This document shows positions 1 to 8,563 of a stretch of 64,000 nt of DNA, piece by piece. How positions within the stretch are numbered: position 1 is the first letter of the stretch; every line of letters starts with the position of its first letter. The notes beneath the pieces were generated by a model. That model made no database searches and was not told where the DNA came from. It was given only the letters and a program-made list of their open reading frames with translations. A program made the translations under genes and the position numbers. Origin of the DNA: Persicobacter psychrovividus (GTDB lineage: Bacteria > Bacteroidota > Bacteroidia > Cytophagales > Cyclobacteriaceae); NCBI RefSeq assembly GCF_036492425.1, contig NZ_AP025292.1, positions 2,914,001 through 2,978,000 of the forward strand, given 5' to 3'.

Positions 1-122
1 CCCCATCACCCACGGGCGGTTTAAAGTATGCAGATGTCCTCCTATTGTTAGTGTGTTTTTACAGTAAAAACAATTATCTTTCCCCACAGAAATGTAATTT
101 GAAATTTTTAACAGTTTGTCTT

Positions 123-668
123 TTGAATAATACAACAATAAACGAATATAAAGAAGTAATAAGTACCTGTAAAGAGGTTTTCGCCAAGAAGGCGAAGGAT
201 TATGGCACTGCATGGCGTATTTTAAGGCTGAGTTCTATTACTGATCAAATCTTTATTAAAGCCAAGCGCATCCGCTCTATTCAGGAAAAGGGAACGCAAA
301 AAGTCGGGGACGATATCTACGGCGAATTCCTCGGCATTATCAACTATTGTGTCATGGCGCTGATTCAAATGGATTATGCACAAAAAAATGACGACCGACT
401 TGAAATTCCTTATGAGGAACTTGAGCTGATTTACGATCAGAAGGTAGAAGAAACCATGAACCTGCTGATGGACAAAAACCATGATTACGACGAGGCCTGG
501 AGGGATATGCGGGTAAGTTCCATGACCGATATTATCCTGATGAAACTCTTCCGAGTAAAACAAATTGAAGACAACAATGGCAAAACACTGATTTCTGAAG
601 GTATCGATGCCAACTATCAGGACATGATCAACTATTGTGTGTTCTGCATGATTCTGATGAAATCATAA
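123..668 (+). CDS. DUF1599 family protein (tandem-repeat)
   Basis: This is a Bacteroidota protein of unknown function made of two DUF1599-type halves. The first half carries KKAKDYGTAWRILRLSSITD and the second KNHDYDEAWRDMRVSSMTD, and each half ends in an INYCV segment, so the gene looks like an internal duplication. No signal peptide or membrane segment is visible. The reading frame stays open from position 45, but only TTG and GTG codons are available. I chose TTG at 123 because it gives 181 residues and places the conserved NEYKEVI segment at the N-terminus. It is followed closely by the DoxX-like gene in the same direction. Family assignment is fairly sure; the exact start is not. Confidence 0.8.
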   Translation: MNNTTINEYKEVISTCKEVFAKKAKDYGTAWRILRLSSITDQIFIKAKRIRSIQEKGTQKVGDDIYGEFLGIINYCVMALIQMDYAQKNDDRLEIPYEELELIYDQKVEETMNLLMDKNHDYDEAWRDMRVSSMTDIILMKLFRVKQIEDNNGKTLISEGIDANYQDMINYCVFCMILMKS

Positions 669-715
669 ACCGCATTTTTCAGTCGCCCAACCTTTTTAAA
701 CCATTTTTACCGATC

Positions 716-1807
716 ATGAAGCTATTAGATCGAATTATTCAATACATCACAGGTATCATATTCATTATCTCGGGGGCGGTAAAACTCAACGACCCCGCAG
801 GAACAGCTATTAAGCTGCATGAGTATTTTGATGTTTTCAGTTCTGATATCTCTCCCATCTTTGAGCATTTCATACCGTTCAGCCTCTTCTTTTCTATTTT
901 GCTGAGCAGCCTTGAGATTCTGCTGGGATTAGCCCTGCTGATTGGTTGGCGAAAAAGGCTTACCCGGGGCTTGCTGGCTGCCATGATCATCTTCTTTGGC
1001 TTTCTGACTTTTTATTCCGCTTATTACAATAAGGTAACAGATTGTGGCTGTTTCGGCGATGCCATCAAATTCACCCCCTGGGAAAGCTTCACCAAAGATG
1101 TGCTCCTGGGTGTGTTTGTCTTTTACCTGATCGCCAGAAATGGCGTAAAGGACTACTTTACCGATGCAGGACGCAACCTGATGATGGCATTGTGTATGGC
1201 CGCTTGTGCTGTGATAGCCTATATGGCAATTGAACATTTGCCCTTTGTGGATTTCCGGCCATTTAAAGTTGGGGTAAACATCCCTGAAGCCATGCAGCCT
1301 TCCGCACCATTCATTTATTCCTACACCATGGAAAAAGATGGGCAACAGGTAACATTGAAAGAATACCCCACTGACACCACCTACAAGTTTGTCTCGATGA
1401 AACTCGAGAACCCAGAGGCGCAGCCCACAATTCTTGATTTCAGTATCTGGAACGATGATGGTGATTTTACCGGTTATGCCCTTCAGGGAGCCAAGCTGTT
1501 CATCATCTCCAATAATATCACTTTGGCAGATCTCGCTGCTTTCGAGAAAATCAAACACCTGACCGATGCGGTAAGCGAACAGGTAGAACCCATGTTACTG
1601 ACCTCAAGTACAACCGAACAGGTGGCGCCAGTTCGTGAGCAGTACCAACTTAATTCACCCATTTATTTTGGTGATGACACGGTGCTGAAGACCATCATTC
1701 GTGCCAACCCCGGTATCGTGCTTGTGAAAGACGGTACCATTCTCGGGAAATGGCATTATAACGATTGCCCCGACCCACAGACCATCTTATCGTTGATCAA
1801 AGAATAA
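716..1807 (+). CDS. BT_3928-type DoxX/MauE membrane protein with thioredoxin-like C-terminus
   Basis: This 363-residue membrane protein has an N-terminal DoxX/MauE-like four-helix unit of about 170 residues containing the redox-type motif DCGCFGD near residue 108. A further hydrophobic helix follows, then a soluble C-terminal part with the pattern of a degenerate thioredoxin fold (FIISNN ... NPGIVLVKDGTILGKWH) and no CxxC. It matches the family usually annotated as DoxX or BT_3928. A role in envelope redox or thiol chemistry is an inference. The frame is open from 635, but ATG at 716 gives a normal membrane N-terminus and avoids overlap with the DUF1599 gene. Its stop lies one base before the ATG of the permease, so the two are probably co-transcribed. 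Confidence 0.8.
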   Translation: MKLLDRIIQYITGIIFIISGAVKLNDPAGTAIKLHEYFDVFSSDISPIFEHFIPFSLFFSILLSSLEILLGLALLIGWRKRLTRGLLAAMIIFFGFLTFYSAYYNKVTDCGCFGDAIKFTPWESFTKDVLLGVFVFYLIARNGVKDYFTDAGRNLMMALCMAACAVIAYMAIEHLPFVDFRPFKVGVNIPEAMQPSAPFIYSYTMEKDGQQVTLKEYPTDTTYKFVSMKLENPEAQPTILDFSIWNDDGDFTGYALQGAKLFIISNNITLADLAAFEKIKHLTDAVSEQVEPMLLTSSTTEQVAPVREQYQLNSPIYFGDDTVLKTIIRANPGIVLVKDGTILGKWHYNDCPDPQTILSLIKE

Positions 1808-1808
1808 T

Positions 1809-2870
1809 ATGCTAAGATACCTACTCCACAGCCTGCTTTACGGATGCTCGGTACTCTTCGGAGTCATCGTTGTTGTCTTCCTTTTATTTCATGCATTGCC
1901 TGGTGACCCTGCGGCCATGCTTAGCGGACAGCGTTCCGACGTTGCGACTGTGGAGATGGTAAAAAAAGAACTTGGCCTTGATCAAAGCCTTGGGGTGCAG
2001 TTTGCCTATTACCTCAATGACCTGAGCCCTGTGAGTGTTCATCAGGACACGCCTGATCATCAGAAAAAATACGACTACCGCCCCCTGTTTCATTTTAAAT
2101 CAGGAAAGGTATTGGTGGTTAAAGCACCATATTTAAGGAGGTCATTTCAGAACAATCGGCCTGTGAGCAGTATTTTAATGAGCAATATCGGCCCTACACT
2201 AACACTGGCTTTCAGTGCCTTGTTTATTGCAACCCTCATTGGTATCTCCCTCGGGCTTATCGCTGGGCTTTGGCCCCGCAGTTTTGCCGATAAATTCATC
2301 AGCGTACTCTCGGTCTTTGGGCTTTCAGTACCCACCTACGTGCTGGCCATCCTCATGGCTGTTATTTTCGGCTACTACCTTGCACCCTACACAGGACTTA
2401 ATATTACTGGGCAGCTCTACGAACGCAACCCTTTAACAGGGGAGCAAGTACTGGTTCTGAAAAACCTGATTCTGCCCGCCATAACACTGAGCTTGCGCCC
2501 ACTGGCTGTGATCAGTCAGATCTCCAAAACTGCCATTATCGATGTTATTCATCAGGACTTTGTGAAAACTGCACGAGCGAAAGGGCTAAGGTATTATCGT
2601 CAGATCCTGATTCGGCACATCCTGCCGAATGCCATGAACCCCATCATCTCTTCAGTGACCAACTGGCTGGCCAACCTGATTGCAGGGGCTTTCTTTGTAG
2701 AATATATTTTCGACTGGAAAGGTATCGGTTTTGCCACCCTTAATGCTGTTCAGCGACTCGACTTCCCCGTAGTGATGGGCGCCACTTTATTCATCGCCTC
2801 TTGCTTTATTTTGATCAATATTCTCACTGATTTAATCTATGCCATCCACGATTCACGAAATATAGGTTAA
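1809..2870 (+). CDS. ABC transporter permease, DppB/OppB type
   Basis: The protein is a 353-residue inner-membrane permease of the binding-protein-dependent type (dipeptide/oligopeptide/nickel class). TM1 lies at about residues 8-30. A periplasmic segment follows, longer than usual at about residues 60-115 and rich in basic and aromatic residues. Five helices then span about residues 120-345. The EAA-like cytoplasmic loop that contacts the ATPase is visible as FVKTARAKGLRYYR. No partner permease (DppC), ATPase or solute-binding protein is in the window, so its partners must be encoded elsewhere or it is a stand-alone relic. It starts one base after the stop of the DoxX-like gene. The substrate is unknown. 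Confidence 0.85.
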   Translation: MLRYLLHSLLYGCSVLFGVIVVVFLLFHALPGDPAAMLSGQRSDVATVEMVKKELGLDQSLGVQFAYYLNDLSPVSVHQDTPDHQKKYDYRPLFHFKSGKVLVVKAPYLRRSFQNNRPVSSILMSNIGPTLTLAFSALFIATLIGISLGLIAGLWPRSFADKFISVLSVFGLSVPTYVLAILMAVIFGYYLAPYTGLNITGQLYERNPLTGEQVLVLKNLILPAITLSLRPLAVISQISKTAIIDVIHQDFVKTARAKGLRYYRQILIRHILPNAMNPIISSVTNWLANLIAGAFFVEYIFDWKGIGFATLNAVQRLDFPVVMGATLFIASCFILINILTDLIYAIHDSRNIG

Positions 2871-2981
2871 AGACTTCCCTTACATCTCCTTTATTTTGTG
2901 AATAAATTTCACTAATTTATATAACACGGCTGTATTTTCACCACACAGATACCGCCATTGTGATCACGCAACAAATTTATT

Positions 2982-3491
2982 ATGCATCAGAAAATATTCC
3001 TTATTGGTATGCCAGGCGCTGGAAAAACGACCCTGGGCTTACCTTTAGCCAAATCATTAAATTTGCCATTTTTTGACCTTGACGCCATTATCGAAGCCAA
3101 AGAAGGAAAGGCGATTAAGGATATATTCACCGATCAGGGAGAAGCGTATTTCCGAGAAGTAGAGGCTCGGGCACTTCGGGATTTCTGTATGGTGCATCAA
3201 GCCTTTATTTTGGCCACTGGTGGCGGAACGGCCTGTTTCCATAAAGGAGTACAGTTTATGAATGAACAGGGCACCACGGTATTTATCAATGTTTCTGCGG
3301 CAGAACTTTTTAAGCGGTTGCATGGAAAAGGTACACAAGACCGACCATTACTTAACGGCAAAACATCAGAACAACTCGAACGTGAGCTCGAAGGAAAGGT
3401 CATGAAGCGGTTACCTTATTACAATAAGGCCACCATCAGCATTGCTGGAGATCGGATAGTTCCACAGGCCATTATCGAAAAATTAGCCTAA
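2982..3491 (+). CDS. aroK: shikimate kinase
   Basis: The enzyme phosphorylates shikimate at the 3-hydroxyl with ATP, the fifth step of the chorismate pathway to aromatic amino acids; it is cytoplasmic. The Walker A motif GMPGAGKT is at residues 9-16. The DLD motif at 32-34, an Arg in GEAYFREVEARAL near residue 57, and the ATGGGTA substrate loop near residue 80 are all present. The lid Arg is in QDRPLL. The length of 169 aa is normal for the family. The gene has its own upstream gap of 111 bp and is followed by a strong hairpin terminator shared with the convergent outer-membrane protein gene. Confidence 0.95.
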   Translation: MHQKIFLIGMPGAGKTTLGLPLAKSLNLPFFDLDAIIEAKEGKAIKDIFTDQGEAYFREVEARALRDFCMVHQAFILATGGGTACFHKGVQFMNEQGTTVFINVSAAELFKRLHGKGTQDRPLLNGKTSEQLERELEGKVMKRLPYYNKATISIAGDRIVPQAIIEKLA

Positions 3492-3533
3492 AAAAAAGAC
3501 GGACAGCCTGTTAAGCCTGTCCGTCTTTTTTTT
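3492..3533. terminator. bidirectional rho-independent terminator
   Basis: The stem GACGGACAG pairs with CTGTCCGTC and is flanked by A-run and T-run on both sides. It sits between the end of aroK (+) and the end of the FadL-type gene (-), so it can end transcription from both directions. Confidence 0.9.
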
Positions 3534-3549
3534 GATATCCTGTTTTTCC

Positions 3550-5130
3550 CTAAAAGAAGAAGCCTACATTAATCTGACCTCTCCACTGCGCCATTTTATC
3601 CAAAGCATAAGGCGAATCAATGGCTATACTACCATCAGACTCATACAGATCATAAGGAGTGATGACACCCTGACGTTGCGAATTCAGCAACACAAAATCC
3701 ACGGAGAAAGCCTGATCTCGGTAGCCAATTCCTCCACTGACAGTATGCACGGCATAATCTGCGATATTATTCTGTAACTGGGTATAAGGGTCTTGCTGAA
3801 AGTTATATCCTCCTCGCAATCTTATTTGACCAATACGGAATTCAGCACCTGCTCTAAAATTCCATACTGCACCCAATTGATTGTCCACATTGGCATTGTC
3901 CCCTGTCATATCGAACTGATTCGAGGAGAAAGAGATACTTGAGTAATCAACATATTCGGCATCGGCAGACAAAAACCCAAACTTCCCAAGAAACACACTC
4001 GCCCCTAATGAAGATCTCCAGGGAGTTGTTACCCTGAAATCGCTATTGAATTGCAAAGGATCTGCGACCTGATTATTCAGTGTAACCGTTGAGTTACCAT
4101 CGTCATACTCATAATTGTTAAAGTTGGCCGTCAAATTCAATCGGTTCATATCCGAAGCCGCATTATAGGTCGGTGTTGTTACCGACGCCCCAATATTTAT
4201 CTGGGGAATTGGCTTGAAGATCAAACCAAAATTAGCATTAATACCCGTTGAGCGCATATGGTATTCATCCCCCAAACGAATGTCTGTCAATGCAGATTCA
4301 TCATACTGCTCAGTATAAACCCGCTGGTAATAGTAGTTTGTGCTTACAATGCCCACACCAACACCGATGAACAAAATATCATCAAAATTCCCGCCATAAG
4401 CGAAATTCCAGGTATTCTGATTTCCCCGACGGGTAATGGCCTCTTGCTGACGCACAGGAAACTGCTCACTTGGCACGTCATTGAATAATAAACGGTCGAT
4501 AAATTGATCTCCATTCTGATCAATATAACTATCCAACAGATAAACATCCGCAGCCATCCCGATCAATGATGGGTCACCGATCAAATCATTGATGTCCGTA
4601 ATGCCGGCGTCATTAGCCCCCTGCACAAAGAAATCATTGATATCATTCGCAGCGTTACTACCTCGGTAGATCGTTGTCCCGCTATAATCACGCATTCGGT
4701 TAAAGGTAACCGCGAAAGAACCTCCACGCCACTTACCAGGGACCAGATCGTCTTTTTTCTGTGAGATCACCAAACCCATATTGGTAAACTGAAACTTGGA
4801 GTTATCCGCCGTAGTGTTTTCGGTGTTGAAATTTCCGGAAGAGAATGAATAGGTGTTATAATCTGCCGAAGAATGCTTTACATTCATGCCCATACCGATA
4901 TTAAACTCAGACCTTCTGAAAAAGCCAAGCCCTGCAGGGTTATAATAAGCAGCACTCATATCACCTCCAAGAGAGGTCGCCGCTCCTCCAATGGCTTGAA
5001 TTCTTGCTGTCCCCACCACATCGGTCTGCGTCATTTGTACCGCTCGATCCGTGTAACTCAATCCCTGAGCATACAAAGAAACAGGGGCGAAAAAGACCAA
5101 GCATAAAAGAAATTTGATCGATCTGCACAT
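3550..5130 (-). CDS. OmpP1/FadL-family outer-membrane protein
   Basis: This 526-residue protein has a Sec signal peptide ending near YAQ (residue 22) and reads as a beta-barrel of the OmpP1/FadL/TodX superfamily. The conserved N-terminal plug-like stretch AIGGAATSLGGDMSAAYYNP is followed by GLGFFRRSEFNIG. Alternating hydrophobic strands continue to a terminal aromatic residue (NVGFFF), the usual barrel end signal. FadL members carry hydrophobic compounds across the outer membrane; Bacteroidota members of this size are often labelled hemin receptor without direct evidence. It is longer and different in sequence from the T9SS protein PorV, so I do not call it that. The gene is monocistronic between two terminators. 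Confidence 0.8.
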   Translation of the reverse strand: MCRSIKFLLCLVFFAPVSLYAQGLSYTDRAVQMTQTDVVGTARIQAIGGAATSLGGDMSAAYYNPAGLGFFRRSEFNIGMGMNVKHSSADYNTYSFSSGNFNTENTTADNSKFQFTNMGLVISQKKDDLVPGKWRGGSFAVTFNRMRDYSGTTIYRGSNAANDINDFFVQGANDAGITDINDLIGDPSLIGMAADVYLLDSYIDQNGDQFIDRLLFNDVPSEQFPVRQQEAITRRGNQNTWNFAYGGNFDDILFIGVGVGIVSTNYYYQRVYTEQYDESALTDIRLGDEYHMRSTGINANFGLIFKPIPQINIGASVTTPTYNAASDMNRLNLTANFNNYEYDDGNSTVTLNNQVADPLQFNSDFRVTTPWRSSLGASVFLGKFGFLSADAEYVDYSSISFSSNQFDMTGDNANVDNQLGAVWNFRAGAEFRIGQIRLRGGYNFQQDPYTQLQNNIADYAVHTVSGGIGYRDQAFSVDFVLLNSQRQGVITPYDLYESDGSIAIDSPYALDKMAQWRGQINVGFFF

Positions 5131-5191
5131 ATTGAAAGGTTAATTTTGATTAAGAAAATGGATTCCCCATAGTTACATATTCCTATGAGAT

Positions 5192-5223
5192 AAAAAAAGG
5201 AGCTTTAAAAAAAGCTCCTTTAG
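5192..5223 (-). terminator. rho-independent terminator of the low-complexity gene
   Basis: AAGGAGCTTT and AAAGCTCCTT form a 10-bp stem with a 4-base loop. Read on the minus strand it is followed by a T run, just after the stop of the gene at 5232. Confidence 0.85.
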
Positions 5224-5231
5224 ATTAAAAA

Positions 5232-6602
5232 TTATTGTCTTCCGGAGCGACCTCCACCAGATCTTCCGCCACCGCCATAGCTGCGACTTCCTCCAGTACT
5301 TCGCGTTGGTGAGGAGAAGGTGCTCCTCGATGGCGTTGTACTTCTGTAACTTCTGTTCGGGGTAGAATTAAAGTTATTAGTGGATTGTCTGGTATTTGAT
5401 CTGTTGTAATTGCTCGGCGTTGAAGTACTTCTATTTCGTACCCTGCTTGGCTGAGGTGCTACATAATTACCTCTCGAAGGTGTGGCCGTTGTTCTAACCC
5501 TTGAGTTGGAACGTGGCGTTGTTGTATTGACAGAACTGCGGCTTCGCTGATAAGCAGAACGATCATTTCTGACTGTTCTTGTACTGCGGTCTGCTCTTCC
5601 TCGAGAATCTGTACCTCGCATCACCCGTGCTGGGCGCGCTCTGTTGCTTCGGTCTGTTACCGCAGAATTTACTGGGCGATTAACGCCTACGCGGTTATTT
5701 GATGCTGTTGAATTTCGATATGTATTTTCAGCTCTTTTGGCCCTGTCAGAAGTACGCTTCTGACCGGAAACACCTACAGAACCATTTCTACCACTGCTGC
5801 CCCCTCGTACATAACGGGTATGATCAACTGGGCGCTCTATCCCTGGTGGTCGGTAACCTGGAGGGCAATAGCCGCCGCCCCAACCGTAACCTGGGTAACC
5901 CCAACCATAACCCGGACGGCCCCATGCATAGCCTGGATAACCGAAGCCTGGTCGGCCCCAACCAAAGGAAGGACCATAAAATGGGTCGTACCAAGGGTCA
6001 TACCAGCCGTTGTATCCGGGGTAACCAAAGCCACCGCCGCCCCAGCCCATACCTACGGACCATCCGAATCCCGGACGTCCCCAGCCTGGACCATAAAAGC
6101 TGCTAAAGCCAAAACCCATCATCGGGTTCATCATCATGTTGGCACCACCATATACATTGATATTGGTAGAAGCCTGAGGAACCGCATTCAATCCATTAGA
6201 GCTGTAAGCATAATTGGATTGCTGCTGCGTTTGTGCTGGCTGACTTGACTGATAATCTGGTGTGAAATAAGATTCTGAAGAATAGGTAGGGTTACCATCA
6301 TACTCGACGGTATCCGCGTATGCTTCAGGGTTTTTATAGCGATTGATCAAAGCAGGGTCCACAGTTTTTGCAGAATAGTTTGATTCATCGTAAGTATATC
6401 CTCCACTGGAATAGGAGGGATTTGAATGTACTGTGCTGTTAGTTTTTGAAGGCGATGCTTGGCTTGAAGAAAAAGTAGGCTTCGCTCGATCCTTCTTGGT
6501 GAAGTACATATCGTCTACCTCCTGCGCTTTTACAACAGATGGTAAGATCGTTGTTCCTCCCACAACTAATCCCATTGCTAATATGGCTACTAATTTTTTC
6601 AT
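5232..6602 (-). CDS. secreted Gly/Tyr/Trp- and Arg/Ser/Thr-rich low-complexity protein
   Basis: This protein of 456 aa is of unknown function. A signal peptide (MKKLVAILAMGLV ... VKAQ) leads into an N-terminal half of polar Ser/Tyr-rich sequence. At about residues 160-255 comes a block of short GWG/RPGFGYPGY/PGYGW repeats dense in Gly, Pro, Tyr and Trp. The C-terminal 190 residues are very rich in Arg, Ser, Thr and Asn and end in GGGRSGGGRSGRQ. No enzymatic motif is visible. Such composition suggests an extracellular or outer-membrane-associated matrix, adhesive or RNA/polyanion-binding protein, but that is only inference. The frame opens at a TTG three codons upstream; the ATG at 6602 gives the cleaner signal peptide. 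Confidence 0.7.
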   Translation of the reverse strand: MKKLVAILAMGLVVGGTTILPSVVKAQEVDDMYFTKKDRAKPTFSSSQASPSKTNSTVHSNPSYSSGGYTYDESNYSAKTVDPALINRYKNPEAYADTVEYDGNPTYSSESYFTPDYQSSQPAQTQQQSNYAYSSNGLNAVPQASTNINVYGGANMMMNPMMGFGFSSFYGPGWGRPGFGWSVGMGWGGGGFGYPGYNGWYDPWYDPFYGPSFGWGRPGFGYPGYAWGRPGYGWGYPGYGWGGGYCPPGYRPPGIERPVDHTRYVRGGSSGRNGSVGVSGQKRTSDRAKRAENTYRNSTASNNRVGVNRPVNSAVTDRSNRARPARVMRGTDSRGRADRSTRTVRNDRSAYQRSRSSVNTTTPRSNSRVRTTATPSRGNYVAPQPSRVRNRSTSTPSNYNRSNTRQSTNNFNSTPNRSYRSTTPSRSTFSSPTRSTGGSRSYGGGGRSGGGRSGRQ

Positions 6603-6699
6603 AGTCGTCAATTTACGGAATTATCCTCGTTAAACATTAGTTTAGGCTAATAAACAGCCCATAACTTTGGACCACCTACTAATTATTACGACATGCCCA

Positions 6700-6731
6700 T
6701 TGAAATGACTGTAATAATATTATTATATTTG
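6700..6731 (+). promoter_or_regulatory. Bacteroidota-type promoter of proS
   Basis: TTG at 6700-6702, a 21-base spacer and TATATTTG at 6724-6731 match the -33/-7 elements of the Bacteroidota housekeeping sigma factor. The start of proS lies 70 bases further on. Confidence 0.75.
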
Positions 6732-6800
6732 TCCCTTAACGAGCGTTTACGTTCATAAATATAGCAAATTTTATACCATTTTTCAATATAATTCAAAAAG

Positions 6801-8276
6801 ATGAGTAAGGGATTACCAAAAAGAAGCGAAGATTATTCGCTATGGTACAACGAATTAGTAAAAAGAGCGGATCTCGCTGAAAATTCTGCTGTTCGTGGCT
6901 GTATGGTTATCAAGCCCTATGGCTTTGCCATCTGGGAAAAAATGCAAGCCGTATTGGACAAGATGTTCAAAGACACCGGCCACAGCAACGCTTACTTCCC
7001 CTTGCTGATCCCGAAATCTTATTTAAGCAAAGAAGCGGACCACGTTGAGGGTTTCGCTAAGGAATGTGCCGTTGTAACACATTACCGACTAAAAAATAAT
7101 GATGCCGGAGACGGTGTGGTCGTTGACCCTGCTGCAAAGCTGGAAGAGGAGCTGATCATCCGCCCAACTTCAGAAACGGTGATCTGGTCCACTTACAAAA
7201 ACTGGATTCAGTCTTACCGCGACCTTCCCGTGTTGGTCAATCAGTGGGCCAATGTGATGCGCTGGGAAATGCGTACCCGCTTGTTCTTGCGTACTGCTGA
7301 ATTCCTGTGGCAGGAAGGGCACACGGCCCATGCTACAAAAATGGAAGCCATTGAAGAGGCAGAACAAATGCACGAAGTATATGCCCGTTTTGCGGAGGAC
7401 TTCATGGCCATGCCTGTTGTAAAAGGTACAAAATCTGAAAGTGAACGTTTCGCTGGTGCTTTGGAAACCTATACCATCGAGGCATTAATGCAAGATGGCA
7501 AAGCGCTTCAGGCAGGAACTTCCCACTTCCTGGGTCAAAATTTCGCCAAAGCCTTTGATGTAAAATTCCAGTCCAAAGAAGGAAAGTTGGAGCACGTTTG
7601 GGGTACTTCATGGGGGGTTTCTACCCGTTTGATGGGCGCCCTGATTATGGCGCACTCCGATGATGAAGGATTGGTATTGCCGCCAAAACTGGCACCTATC
7701 CAGGTGGTCATTGTTCCTATTTACCGTAAGGAGGAAGAATTGGAAGCCATCAGCGATAAGGTCAAAGAAATTAAAGCAGCCTTGTTGAAAAGAGGAATCT
7801 CTGTAAAATTTGACAACCGCGATACTTTCAAGCCTGGTTTCAAATTCGCCGAGTGGGAATTGAAAGGGGTACCGGTTCGTTTGGCTATGGGACCTCGTGA
7901 TCTGGCCAATGGCACCGTAGAAGTTGCCCGCCGCGACACCAAAGAGAAAAATACTTATGCCCTTGAGGGCATCGATGCGACTGTTGAACAGTTACTCGAA
8001 GAAATTCAAAATAACATCTTCACCAAAGCACTCACTTACCGTGACGAGCACATCACGGAAGTAAGCTCTTACGAAGAGTTTAAAAAAGTATTGGAAGACA
8101 AAGGCGGTTTTGTGGCCGCTTATTTCGATGGCACCAAAGCCACTGAAGATAAAATTCAGGACGAAACAAAAGCCTCTACAAGATGCTTCCCAGTAGACTG
8201 GAAAGACTCCGAAGAGGGGCCGTGTATGATTACCGGAAAGCCTGGTAAAAAATACTTGTTCGCCAAAGCTTATTAA
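6801..8276 (+). CDS. proS: prolyl-tRNA synthetase, archaeal/eukaryotic-like short type
   Basis: The enzyme charges tRNA-Pro with proline. At 491 aa it belongs to the short type-3 ProS without the inserted editing domain found in most bacterial ProS. The class II core is at about residues 1-280. Motif 2 is seen in [20 protein letters not shown], where TxE and the WQEG contact the adenylate, and [11 protein letters not shown] and [13 protein letters not shown] form the rest of the active site. The anticodon-binding domain is at about 290-390, followed by the C-terminal zinc-type domain ending in the aromatic FAKAY, usual in this type. It is monocistronic with a clear promoter and terminator. 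Bacteroidota commonly carry this type. Confidence 0.95.
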   Translation: MSKGLPKRSEDYSLWYNELVKRADLAENSAVRGCMVIKPYGFAIWEKMQAVLDKMFKDTGHSNAYFPLLIPKSYLSKEADHVEGFAKECAVVTHYRLKNNDAGDGVVVDPAAKLEEELIIRPTSETVIWSTYKNWIQSYRDLPVLVNQWANVMRWEMRTRLFLRTAEFLWQEGHTAHATKMEAIEEAEQMHEVYARFAEDFMAMPVVKGTKSESERFAGALETYTIEALMQDGKALQAGTSHFLGQNFAKAFDVKFQSKEGKLEHVWGTSWGVSTRLMGALIMAHSDDEGLVLPPKLAPIQVVIVPIYRKEEELEAISDKVKEIKAALLKRGISVKFDNRDTFKPGFKFAEWELKGVPVRLAMGPRDLANGTVEVARRDTKEKNTYALEGIDATVEQLLEEIQNNIFTKALTYRDEHITEVSSYEEFKKVLEDKGGFVAAYFDGTKATEDKIQDETKASTRCFPVDWKDSEEGPCMITGKPGKKYLFAKAY

Positions 8277-8282
8277 TTTATT

Positions 8283-8318
8283 AAGACCGATACTTCTTTT
8301 GTATCGGTCTTTTTTTTA
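8283..8318 (+). terminator. rho-independent terminator of proS
   Basis: GACCGATAC and GTATCGGTC form a 9-bp stem with a short loop, followed by a run of T residues, seven bases after the proS stop. Confidence 0.9.
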
Positions 8319-8504
8319 CCCATAACATCAAAAAACTGAAAGCCTGCAAGCCAATGGACATTCAATTATTATGGAGAAAAATTCCTGAATACAAAAAAAG
8401 CCACTGAAAGGCTGTTTTTGAGCATCAGCAACACTTTTTTCATTTTTTATTAATTGAATGCACAATTCAATGCTCACTTTCTTTCAATTATCAATCGAAC
8501 ACTT

Positions 8505-8512
8505 TACATTTG
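8505..8512 (+). promoter_or_regulatory. likely -7 element of the carB promoter
   Basis: TACATTTG fits the TAnnTTTG consensus and lies 52 bases before the carB ATG. The upstream -33 element is only a near match (TTTC), so this is a moderate call. The remaining 286-bp gap between proS and carB holds only the proS terminator and AT-rich sequence. Confidence 0.5.
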
Positions 8513-8563
8513 TTCCAATTTGGACACACATATTTTCCATAGATATTTTAATCCCTGTCAAGA

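Noticed and set aside
3550-5130. PorV (the T9SS shuttle protein) as a name for the FadL-type protein
   Set aside because: It is over 100 residues longer and its N-terminal pattern fits the general OmpP1/FadL group, not PorV.
5699-6248. Plus-strand open frames opposite the low-complexity secreted protein
   Set aside because: The repeat composition opens other frames; these lack signal, family match and promoter.
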